Source of the DNA: Volutella citrinella
Lineage: Eukaryota > Ascomycota > Sordariomycetes > Hypocreales > Nectriaceae
Length of the DNA: 64,000 nucleotides
Direction: 5' to 3'
Assembly: GCA_034401135.1 (NCBI GenBank)
Contig: JAWZSP010000008.1
Span: 2,790,001-2,854,000 of the forward strand
Part shown: positions 55,366 through 64,000 of the stretch, one piece after another
How positions within the stretch are numbered: position 1 is the first letter of the stretch
Layout of the letters: each line of letters begins with the position of its first letter
Made by a program: the position numbers and the translations under genes
Notes under the pieces: generated by a model
Database searches by the model: none
What the model saw: the letters and a program-made list of their open reading frames with translations, nothing else
What the model was told of the DNA's origin: nothing

Positions 55366-55778
55366 GCATGGAAGATAGTTGAGAAATTGTATTTACAGAC
55401 TCATATAGACAGTTGCGTCTACAGTTAGGGCATTTTTTTCCGAGATGGACAATTAGCCTTTCTTTTTCTCAGCACCGATAAGTTGCAAGAATAAATCACA
55501 AGTAGACCCGATTCTATCCCATCGGATCTCTAGGGGAGAACCTTGCAGATAGACCCACGGTCCCACAACAACGTGGCCTGAAACATGGATGGATGCATGA
55601 ATTTCACCATCGTCATTGAGAAATTTAAACACTCATCAGCCTGGCTTGCTTGCAGACTGCTCCACGACTTCTTAGTACCTGGATTCGTTCCACTGGACAT
55701 TGAACCCATGCCAAGGCTAGCGCCGCACTCCGCCAGTCACCTACAAGCAGCTCTGACCGGTTGATCCGATCCGACCTA
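55366..55778. other. intergenic
   Basis: 413 bp between co-directional genes; the promoter of the C2H2 regulator is expected here. Confidence 0.5.
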
Positions 55779-57986
55779 ATGCCTCCCAAGGAAAACAGTC
55801 AGACCGGCGCCTCTCGAGCATTTTGCTGTCAGGTGTGCCACCGTGACTTCACTAGGCATGACCACCTAGCCAGACATGAGCGGTCCCACAAAGGGACTCG
55901 TCCTTTTGGTTGCGAGTTTTGTGGCCAAAGATTCGGTCGCCGTGATGTTCTGTTGCGACACTTGGAACGTATACATCAGCAGACGATCGAAGTTGAAAGT
56001 GCACGATCCGATACTCCATCTCAGCATACGGAGGCAGGAGGCGATACATCTCGATCAACAGCAGCAGCACCCTTGTTTTTATTTTCATCTTCAGCCTCAA
56101 CCAGACGCGGCTATGGAGGGTCGACCCTCATCCCGGGGCTTGCCAATCAGTCTCAGAATGAGATTGTGGCCCCAAAGGACACCAACTCTCTTTGCAATGT
56201 CCTTTTCCGAATGCATTCTTTGACCGATGCAGCCCTTTTGCTCAACCAAGGCAGCAATTGGCTACCTTCAGCACCTCACTTGCCTTGCAATGGGTTCAGC
56301 CCAACATCAATCCCAACGGCCCTGCCGGATCCTATCTCGCCTTATCTCCACCCGTCTCTTGACCCATCCATTGCTGCTCAGCTTTTTGCGTCATACAAGG
56401 TTGAAATGACAAAGCTCATCCCTTTTGTTCATCTACCTACCTTGAATTTTGGACTTCTAGAAGACGCTGGAGATCTTGGAGCGTGCGAACCACACCATTG
56501 TCGTCAGTGGAAGTCCCCACCTTCTCCGACCTTGACCCTGTCCATTCTCGCCTTGGGTGCTTTGATCAACCAAGAGCGAGCTCTAGCTTTTGAATTTTAC
56601 CATATGGTGAGAAAGAAGATCCTCGAGCGACTAGACCGAGCTCGAAATTGCGGCCATGATGCTCTACCGCTTGACTTTTTCCAGTCGCTCGTCAACTACA
56701 TTGCGTTTTGTTTGGCATCTGGCGATCCGTTGACGGAACAGCTAGCTATAAGTCACACGGCATCTTTGAGTTCCTTGATCAAAGCTTCTGGGTACGAAAA
56801 CGTCGATCCTTGCTCGCCGGTGCAATTCTCCCAGGTATGCCAAACCTGTAAAGAGCAGGGCCCGGCAGAGTGGCTGCAATGGGTTTTCGCGGAGCAGAGA
56901 AAAAGGACCTTCTACTTTTACTTTTATTTGACCGGCGTTGCACTTGCTTATATGGATACCGTCACAAGTATCGATTGGAGGGATGCAGGGCACCATTTGC
57001 CTAGCAGCGATCAACTATGGCTAGCTGAGACTCCATCCGAGTGGGCGAAAGCGCACAAAAGGAAACCTCAGCAAGCGACTTTCTCGCAGATTCTGCATCA
57101 ACTCTTCTCTCATGGTCAAAGTGCCCAACAGGAAGACCCCTCTCTTCACGACATGGAACCCCTCAACACATCGTCCTGCTTTCTTCTCATCACCGCAATC
57201 CACCGAGAGATGTTGATCGGGAAGTTGTACGATAACTGCAATCACGCGTCAGTACGCAATGCGCTCAGGTTATGGGAAGCACTGTGGCTGGGCTCGAGAG
57301 CGCAACGAGCAGCCAAATCCGAGGAGGACGCCGGCAATTCCAGCCTAGCACTATTCCACGCGGCACACCTTCACCTACACGTTGACATCGGAGAGCTAAG
57401 AAGCTCGCTAAATGCCCGTCAGCATGGAGAATATTGTGTTTTGCTTCCCGCCCATGAGCTTCGGATGGGAGGTCAAGGATCTGCATGCTCGCTACGGAGC
57501 AGCCGAGACGAGGGGCAGAAGACATCGGACATATTCAGTGACTTGAGGAGACGATCTGCCTTGCGAGAAGTTACAACCTTATCCATAAACACCTTGGAAG
57601 CTGCCTTCAGCAGCAGACCCAACTGGAGTTTGCTGGATTTGAACCTTGACTTGACCCCTCATTTGGGGGGGATCATCTTTTACTGCATCCACATACTATG
57701 CAACTGGCTTTGCTTCTTTGGAAACTGCTTAAGCCGAAGATTGTATGCCAACCTGCTTCTTGACTCAACGTCAAAGGCGTCAGAACATGAAGATATTAAA
57801 CTCCTTCAAAGCATCTTCAATCTTGTTCGACAACGACAGGCGCAATTTGGCATTCCGTTCAACATTCCGCACTCTCCTGAGGATTTGGACACAATTTCAG
57901 TGGGGAATCTGGTGAGAGATCTACTCAAACTCCACTTGCAGGTGTTTAAGCGCTTTGTGAGCTGGCCTGGTACGCTTCCTCGATAA
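55779..57986 (+). CDS. C2H2 zinc-finger transcription factor with fungal regulatory domain
   Basis: 735 aa in one open frame. Two tandem C2H2 fingers near residues 17-65: CQVCHRDFTRHDHLARHERSH and CEFCGQRFGRRDVLLRHLERIH, joined by a TGEKP-like linker (KGTRPFG). The rest resembles the fungal-specific domain found in this C2H2 family (HPSLDPSIAAQLFASYKVEM, LSILALGALINQERAL). The start is the first ATG before the fingers. A poorly conserved stretch around 57400-57530 might hide a small intron, but the frame does not require one. It sits 413 bp downstream of the monooxygenase-membrane fusion in the same direction, as pathway-specific regulators often do. Confidence 0.85.
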   Translation: MPPKENSQTGASRAFCCQVCHRDFTRHDHLARHERSHKGTRPFGCEFCGQRFGRRDVLLRHLERIHQQTIEVESARSDTPSQHTEAGGDTSRSTAAAPLFLFSSSASTRRGYGGSTLIPGLANQSQNEIVAPKDTNSLCNVLFRMHSLTDAALLLNQGSNWLPSAPHLPCNGFSPTSIPTALPDPISPYLHPSLDPSIAAQLFASYKVEMTKLIPFVHLPTLNFGLLEDAGDLGACEPHHCRQWKSPPSPTLTLSILALGALINQERALAFEFYHMVRKKILERLDRARNCGHDALPLDFFQSLVNYIAFCLASGDPLTEQLAISHTASLSSLIKASGYENVDPCSPVQFSQVCQTCKEQGPAEWLQWVFAEQRKRTFYFYFYLTGVALAYMDTVTSIDWRDAGHHLPSSDQLWLAETPSEWAKAHKRKPQQATFSQILHQLFSHGQSAQQEDPSLHDMEPLNTSSCFLLITAIHREMLIGKLYDNCNHASVRNALRLWEALWLGSRAQRAAKSEEDAGNSSLALFHAAHLHLHVDIGELRSSLNARQHGEYCVLLPAHELRMGGQGSACSLRSSRDEGQKTSDIFSDLRRRSALREVTTLSINTLEAAFSSRPNWSLLDLNLDLTPHLGGIIFYCIHILCNWLCFFGNCLSRRLYANLLLDSTSKASEHEDIKLLQSIFNLVRQRQAQFGIPFNIPHSPEDLDTISVGNLVRDLLKLHLQVFKRFVSWPGTLPR

Positions 57987-58462
57987 CACTTGCAATGATC
58001 TTGGACTGTTGCTAATCTAGTCAAATTTCATATAGTGTTTGAAGTACTCAGGGACTCAATTAACACGAGATTTTGCATGGTTTCTGCCTCTCTTGATATG
58101 AGTCTGGGAGTAGGAGCGGAAGCAGATGCGTAAGGAGGCCCCAGAGGGTAATCAGCTCACCATAGCTAGACACTAGTTGAACTAGACATCCTGATCAACA
58201 GCAGTACATCAATCCCAGCGACCCTGCCCTTGATTTTCCGGTTTAATAAGGCATACATCGACTTTTTGCCCCTCAAATATAATATCGCGGGTTCAATAGT
58301 AATAAGCTCTAACAAATTGAGAAACGAAAATAGCCTATTACAGGCTGTAGAAATTTCAAAGCCACTGCTGTTTAACACTAAATGTTCCTATCATTCTGCC
58401 TCCACTGAGAGCATATTGACTATCCACGCCGTATTCCTTCCCAATACATCAACTCAAAACGC
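57987..58462. other. intergenic, contains repeat copy A
   Basis: Between convergent genes. It holds the first copy (about 58070-58192) of a diverged direct repeat. Confidence 0.5.
58070..58192 (+). repeat. diverged direct repeat, copy A
   Basis: Shares the ordered blocks TGGTTTCYGCCTYTY, GATATGAG, GGGAGTAG, AGGGTAATC and TTGAACTRGACATC with copy B at about 59910-60018, with small insertions and deletions between blocks. The two copies lie on either side of the small secreted protein gene. Confidence 0.65.
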
Positions 58463-58957
58463 TTAGTTACCCCCGCAAATGATATACTTAGTCTTACCCA
58501 AGCCAGGCCCGTCAAAAGGAGCCTCACCGAGCCTGTAGTACACGTCACCCTGCATGTCGGCACTATGCGTAATCGATTAGCAATTAATCAGTATGTGTTG
58601 AGTCATACTCACAGCCAGTCATCAAACGCCGCGTGTGCTTGGCAGTGGTTCCCGACTCCGAGAGGTCGAATCATCTTCAAGTTGCCGCCGTAAGGTGCAT
58701 CAATTTTTGTTTCGGCCCACCAAGCAGCCCGAATGGTAGTGCAGCCATCACCGCCTCCATTAGCGCCGTTGTTGCCTAGAGTCAAAATTAGAGTAGTGAA
58801 CCAGCACATTAGTTGGCTCCATCCTCTTACAGATCTGGACATCGACGTATTTCCCACGATCATCTCGCTGCTCCAACTGGGTGGGGGGGATAGCACTGGC
58901 AAGCGATCCGGCGCTAGCCATAGCAAGGACGACAAGGAATGACTTGAAAGAAGGCAT
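58463..58957 (-). CDS. small secreted protein
   Basis: 129 aa, exons 58831-58957, 58613-58775 and 58463-58562 (introns of 55 and 50 nt; phases 1 and 2). Signal peptide MPSFKSFLVVLAMASAGSLA, cleavage expected near residue 22. The mature protein is about 105 aa, with four Cys (one before the first junction, GDGCTTIRAAWW, GNHCQAH and the C-terminal YIICGGN), enough for two disulfides. Trp- and Gly-rich motifs give a compact fold. I do not recognise the family; size and features fit a fungal secreted effector-type or cell-surface protein (inference). It is flanked by two copies of a diverged direct repeat. Confidence 0.75.
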
Positions 58958-60465
58958 AGTGAAAGCACAACCGTTGATGAGAAGTTGAGCAGAGGGCTTA
59001 AATGATGAATAGGTAGTAAAGGAAATCCGATGCTTGTGATGATGAATATGAAAGTTGGACCGATGGGCGATGTCCCTTCTTTATAGACATTTGAGTTCCA
59101 GGGTGAAGACGGACAATACTTTCGGGATCCTGCCTTGAGCAGGGTTCGAATCCTGCAACTACGATACCTGGGAATGTGATGGCTAATTTCAACTCTTATT
59201 TCCGAGGCTCGGGGTGCCATTGCTGTCCAAATACGGCCTTTCGTAACATCCCACATCTATATATAATTGCGTTGTTGCTTGATTGGGCAATTCACCTGCG
59301 CGCGGCAAAATCCTTCTAGCTCAAATTGGTAAGGGCGCATCAATGTTACGCGTAATTGGACGCAGGGCTGAAACGTGCGACGACTGATCCCCTTTTTAGC
59401 GTCTGTAGGATTCGTCACCAGATAAAGACCCCACTTGCGAAATCCTTCAACCATCCCAATCCCCAAACATGAACGATTCCAGCTACTTGCCTCCGAGCCT
59501 GAGAGGCCTCAAGCTTGAAGTGTGCATAGCGATTGCGGGGAGCTTTGCCTCTGACGATATCATAATCGCTAGTTGAGATCGAGGAGTTCGTGACCAGTAA
59601 AGAAAACTTGAATGATCATTGAATCCACACAGCCTTGTTCGCTTTGAGCCCGCAGTGTACACCGCTCTTCAAGCTAGAACAGAACCGGCAAAAGACACAG
59701 TAAAAGTGTATCTAGTACACCTGTATTAAAGTTTGTGGTTTCATATACACTTATTCGCCCTAGTAGCAGATCCTTCCAATTTCCGTAGGTCTGCTCCGCT
59801 CGTGGCTGCTATGGCAGCGAGGAGAAAGTTATAGACAGGCAGTGCAAAAATCGCCCTTCCATCTTCATACAGCCGGCCGTCTGGATGGAAGGCAATGTGT
59901 AGACCGGCAGTTTTGTATGGTTTCCGCCTTCTGGATATGAGCGGGAGTAGAAGGGAGCTAAAGATCCAGGGAAGCGCTACAGGGTAATCGGCTAGGCAAT
60001 ACTTGAACTGGACATCTCTCGGGACTCATTAATGGCTTTCAATGAATGTCTTTCAGCACCTTCTCGATATGATTCTGGCTTTTTTTGTGTATATTTGGGA
60101 TTGCTAGGTTTCCCTTAGCCATGACACTCTCCCGTTAAGTAGCAGCACAGGTCACAGCTCGTACATTGCCACTAAGAACAAGACTCACACAACGCATAAA
60201 ATCCGTCCTATACCACGTCCCAGTACATACGACCATAGCTCCTAGAGAACACGGGGTCTCGTTTGCTCCCCCCTAGTTAAATTGGGAAGCGGCAAATTAG
60301 TACTCGGGTCGGTGACGACCGGGGAATCCTTGCTGTTGTATGTTTTTTTTGTCTGTTCTATTCATTGGGAGAATACATAACGATAATTATCTACTCTAAT
60401 AGCCCATTTCAATTTAATTCACAAACAATTCTAAAAAGAAACACGCCCCGCCCGCCTTTTATGAG
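58958..60465. other. 1.5-kb gene-free stretch with repeat copy B
   Basis: AT-rich; contains repeat copy B at about 59910-60018. A T-arm-like phrase at 59135-59155 was examined as a tRNA and rejected. Confidence 0.5.
59910..60018 (+). repeat. diverged direct repeat, copy B
   Basis: Partner of copy A: same order of blocks (TATGGTTTCCGCCTTCTGG, GATATGAG, GGGAGTAG, AGGGTAATC, TTGAACTGGACATC), about 1.8 kb away in the same orientation. Confidence 0.65.
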
Positions 60466-61569
60466 TTACTTTGCCCTGTCAAACATGTTGGCCATCTCGT
60501 GCCCCTCTGGCTGGACCACAGCATCCACTACCTTCTCGGCCGGGATCTCCTCCCCTGCCGTTTTCTTGGAAAGGAATGGGAAGTAGTAATATGGGTGGAA
60601 AATCGTGAGGGTCCAAATGCAGATGAGCATCATGGCGCCATCCAGAGTCAGGAACGTTGCTTCGTTCTGCATGAGAGAGTTTCCCCAGCCCATCTGCTGC
60701 TCTGGGACACTGCGTTCTGTTAGTTACCGTGATTCATACTCCAGGAAGGGAACTGACCGATAGATGCAACGGATGATGATGAGGACATAGGCCACCGTGA
60801 TAGCGCGAACGAATTTCTTGGTCTTCTTGTCGCTTGGCCTTACAGTTCTTTCCGACTCTGCAGAGCTGCTGACGTTGCCAGTCTCTCCCGCGGATGACTG
60901 CAACCTCTGGCCGCCCTTGACGATTCCATGGCGTCGTCTCCACATGTAAATCACCATGATGCCACCACAGAGCATCATGTTGGCCATCTGGAACACGGTG
61001 CCTGCAACAAGCAAACCCGATCCGACGTCAAGTAGATCCCTGTCTGTAACCTCTCCACCGATTGCCTTGGACGAAACAACACCACCAGCCGCCTGGATGA
61101 CGATGGAAATGAGGTCAGTGCCAACAAAGACCCAGGGGTACAACCAAGGCTTGAAGAGGCTGTGTTCGGGCCCGTACCATATGACGATGTGCTTGAAGGT
61201 GATTGAGATGCTAGCGGCGACCAGTGTCGGGCCAAGAATGAGCATGACGAGTTGAAGAACGAAGCCGCCATAGGTCCACGGGTTAGAGCTCATGATGATA
61301 CGTCCGGCATAGCCCAGCAGCTCAAACAGAACACCGCCCACCAGCCATGATGAGAAAGACCAAGTTCGGGCCCTTATGCCAAATAGGAGCTGGGCAATGA
61401 GCGCAAGGCTATGAGCCACGACGAAGAAGATGCATGCTCCGAGGGTAAAGGTGTCACCATAAAGAGAGGCTTCGGCGGGGCAGAGTTTCGTGATGCCATC
61501 TTTGCAGTTGTGGAAGGAAGGCTTCTTGTATCCCGGAGGGAGATTCGTGCTGGTGACTGACAGCGTCAT
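60466..61569 (-). CDS. RTA1-like seven-helix membrane protein
   Basis: 351 aa, exons 60758-61569 and 60466-60709 (48-nt intron, phase 2). The RTA1/RSB1 family is fungal-specific; members are implicated in sphingoid-base export and stress or azole-type resistance. Seen: seven hydrophobic segments, LGPTLVAASISITFKHIV, IVIQAAGGVVSS with the family Gln-Ala-Gly-Gly, RCIYRV across the exon junction, and FHPYYYFP near the C-terminus. A short N-terminal outside segment has Cys residues (HNCKDGITKLC). The start is the Met before TLSVTST; the frame is open further upstream without ATG. Confidence 0.9.
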
Positions 61570-63068
61570 TGCGACGGGTTGCGTGACGCCGGTGTTGTGT
61601 TCGGGTTGAAAAGTCCAGCCGGCGGTCCGTTCGTATCTCCACACTGATATTCGAGATGATAACTTAAAGGGGGAAGCCGGCAGTCAAGCCTTTCCCACTG
61701 CCAGTCGGTACGGACAGTATTGAGAAAATGTGACAATTTATGAGTGATACTGAAAGAAGGACAAAGCTGGCATCAAAAGACGCCATCTGTGCGGTCGAGG
61801 ACATGCCGACTCAAATACTGTCGTGGATATGGTGGTGGTGTGACAGCTTCGAGATGCTGACGTGGGTAGGCCGGAACACGTCCCAGCGTACGCAACCAAG
61901 CAGCAGGTAACAAATACACTGCTCGGGATATCTCTCGACATGTGAAAGGGGCCCATAGGTTGGTCCCAACATTTTTCTTGACCCGCGGACGGGAGTGCTG
62001 GGGCATGTTTCGCGATGGTCAAATCGCCAAGTATGCTTGGCCCCCCTCCGATTTGCTGCAATTCATACCCCTGCTGCTGCTGACGCTGCTGCGGCAATTT
62101 CCGCCAAGACAACGTGCCCTCGCCCACCCCTTTGCTCGGATTTCTCGGAAAGGTCTCTCAGGGTACGTGGGGTGTTGCCAGCGTCCGACCGACGGCGACG
62201 GCGGCTCTCCCCAGGAAACAGGCCACACTGGACAACCGACCAACTCAAAGCTATTTCAAGCATGTTTTCGCAAATCATTCAAGTCATGTGCGAAAATTGA
62301 GCACGAGAGAGCTAAAAGCCAGAAAGTCCGCCAAGAGCTCCGAAACTCCTATCAACGCGCCACAAACTCCCTCGACGGCTGTGCTAAATACGGCGTCACA
62401 TTTCGAGGCACACGCAGGGATGCCGCAGTGCCGTGGCCGTGGTCATCGCCTTGGCGCTTGGCAATCAGAACTCTTGGCGCTTGGCTATCTGGAGTGACAG
62501 TAGACGCGGACAATCTACAAAGCGAAATAACAGTCCTACATCACACCACCGCAACAAGCCGAGGCTCAGCTACTCCGAATCGTATCAACACACCGCCCTG
62601 TAAATGGGCGGGCCCGATCTGGTGCTTTTTCGCCGTCCGTGTCCAAGTACTGGGCCATTCCCATCTATTATTCCGTCCGCCTCCGTTGCAGCAACGTCAA
62701 GTCCGGCAGTTCTTGCTTGAGCAGTCTCGAGTCGCACAGGATCCGGCTGCCTTCTACGAGCGAGCACCTGTCCATGACCCTGCATTTCACTCACCGTATG
62801 TCGCCTACTGCCCGTAGCAGAAATAAAAATAAGGGTAAATTTAAGCTTGGCATACGCAATCTCCCTGTCGGTCGCGCATATGGTCCGACCGCCGCACCTC
62901 TCGGAACCGTCGGGGGCCGTCGACCGATCCATTCGGTCAAATCCTGCACCGAAGGCCCGTTCCGTATGCTCGCCAATGTGGCAGACCTAAAACCCGTGCC
63001 GTTCTAATCCTACACATTATTTCACATATTCTCAGGTCCTTTGCAACACTCTACACTCAGCCGGGTAG
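61570..63068. other. 1.5-kb gene-free stretch
   Basis: Holds the promoter of the RTA1 gene. No other gene is supported, although several long but featureless frames cross it. Confidence 0.45.
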
Positions 63069-64000
63069 TCAGTTTTTGGCCTGCTGGAGTGCTTGGTAGG
63101 ACAGATACACCTGCATCCCGCTCAGAACACTCTGCACCACGCCAAATACCATCGTCATGGCGAAAACCAGCACGGCGATCCAGAACGTATACCACTGAAC
63201 TCTATTCCTCCGATCGGACCACCACTGGAACAGTGTGCTTGGCTGAGATTCATCAAAGGCCTGTTTCAGGATCACGAGACGATCATGCCAGAACGAAAAT
63301 CTCTCGAGCCGGCGGTCCTGAGCCCTCACAGAGCCACAGGCTCCCAGATATTTGTCGATGTTCTCATACTTGGTAGACTTTCGTTGAGCTTGCAGCCAGC
63401 TTCTCGACTGCTTGTCAGTGGATGGAAAGAGCAGGGCGAGTGTCTGTAGGGTCTCGTCGATGAAATGAGGGGGGAACGGGCTGTGGTCCAACCTACTGAA
63501 GTTAGTCTGCCATACGGGAGAGTCATTCATGACCGAGATTCGACGTGCCTCGCCTGGAACTGAAGAAAGCTGACCCCATGGAACAACAACACAGACTGTG
63601 TGTCGTCTATCAAGCGAAGGTGGTCGGCGAGGTTGGACGTCCAAATTATCCGCAGGCCGCCGATTTGAGAAAGGTTATACGCTGTAAAGATCTTTTCGAT
63701 CTTGGAGTTTCCTATCTCTAGCATCTTCTGGTGCGTGAAGTGCTTCTCAAGAGCCAAGTCAAGCGGTCCGTTGTCCCAGGGCACGAATGAACGACTCGAT
63801 ACGCCAATCTGGCCTTGTCCAACCTCGCACATGAGCACAACACTTGCACACATGTTTATTGTATTGTCAATGATATCTGCGCAACGCTTGGGGTCATCCG
63901 GCGGTAGTTTGCCGTCTATGTTGCCAAATATTTCTGGTCTAGGGCGACCGGCCAAAATCTCTTGGCCGAGCTGAATGAGACTAGTGTGGGTTTGGATGCA
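63069..64000 (-). CDS. CorA-like membrane protein, 3' part (runs off the window)
   Basis: At least 290 aa of the C-terminal part, exons 63493-side: 63549-64000 (open to the edge) and 63069-63492. The 5' end lies beyond position 64000. Features typical of fungal CorA-like, uncharacterised membrane proteins: IDETLQTLALLFP, FSFWHDRLVILKQAFDE, QWWSDRRNRVQWYTFW, then a long C-terminal hydrophobic segment (VLVFAMTMVFGVVQSVL). Metal transport is not established for this fungal group. The join needs an intron at 63493-63548 with a GC donor (AG|GCACGT) and an AG acceptor after a CTAAC branch site; the result (FQARLDHSPFPP) reads well. Confidence 0.75.

Noticed and set aside
59135..59160. tRNA-like T-arm GCAGGGTTCGAATCCTGC
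   Set aside because: The stem pairs only with an 8-nt loop, and no matching acceptor, D or anticodon arms are found on either strand at the right distance.
61942..62817. 291-codon plus-strand open frame in the gap after the RTA1 gene
   Set aside because: Composition is irregular, no domain or signal is seen, and overlapping frames on both strands are equally open.
1..64000. CRISPR arrays, complete transposons, viral genes, PKS/NRPS/terpene synthase core genes
   Set aside because: Looked for on both strands; no regularly spaced repeats, transposase or reverse-transcriptase motifs, capsid or polymerase genes, or core biosynthetic enzymes were seen.

Overview
The window looks like nuclear DNA of a filamentous ascomycete (Pezizomycotina; Sordariomycetes/Hypocreales is my best guess). 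Reasons: genes carry short 48-125 nt introns with GT..AG ends and CTAAC/CTGAC branch sites, there is no operon-like packing, leucine tRNA genes contain introns, and the gene content (Zn2Cys6 regulators with the fungal-specific regulatory domain, sugar-porter MFS proteins, an RTA1 protein, small secreted cysteine-containing proteins) is typical of these fungi. I resolved 24 protein genes complete or nearly so, one gene running off the right edge, two adjoining gene relics and three tRNA-Leu genes. Exon joins were derived by reading frame and splice sites and are predictions.

Layout. 0.3-0.8 kb: three tandem tRNA-Leu(CAG) genes. 1.1-8.9 kb: a Zn2Cys6 regulator, a small secreted protein, and a divergent beta-tubulin paralogue transcribed away from another Zn2Cys6 regulator. 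9.2-9.9 kb: a broken alpha/beta-hydrolase fragment abutting a broken MRS2 magnesium-channel fragment. 10.7-12.2 kb: an intronless, GC-rich argininosuccinate-lyase-like gene. 12.7-37.6 kb: an accessory island of regulators, sugar transporters and hydrolases: Zn2Cys6 regulator, two sugar porters, two regulators, a GH78 alpha-L-rhamnosidase, a secreted endonuclease/exonuclease/phosphatase-fold protein with three N-terminal repeats, a third sugar porter, a regulator and a GH43 glycosidase. 38.4-46.5 kb: an AIF-like flavoprotein, an unknown acidic/coiled-coil protein, a long gene-free stretch and a metal-dependent amidohydrolase. 47-51.2 kb: an MFS exporter-type protein and a Zn2Cys6 regulator. 52.7-58 kb: a FAD monooxygenase fused to a polytopic membrane domain, next to a C2H2 regulator. 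58.5-64 kb: a second small secreted protein flanked by a diverged direct repeat, an RTA1 membrane protein, and the 3' part of a CorA-like membrane protein.

How the genes may work together (inference). The two glycosidases lack signal peptides, and three sugar porters and several regulators lie between and around them. This suggests import of intact rhamnosylated or arabino/xylo-oligosaccharide conjugates followed by cytosolic hydrolysis, a fungal arrangement resembling a bacterial polysaccharide-utilization locus. A 15-bp motif with two CGG half-sites occurs twice upstream of the argininosuccinate-lyase-like gene and twice upstream of the first transporter, on either side of one Zn2Cys6 gene. 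The monooxygenase-membrane fusion with its own C2H2 regulator may be a small specialised-metabolism unit, but no polyketide synthase, NRPS, prenyltransferase or terpene synthase gene is seen in the window. No complete transposon, CRISPR array or virus was found.
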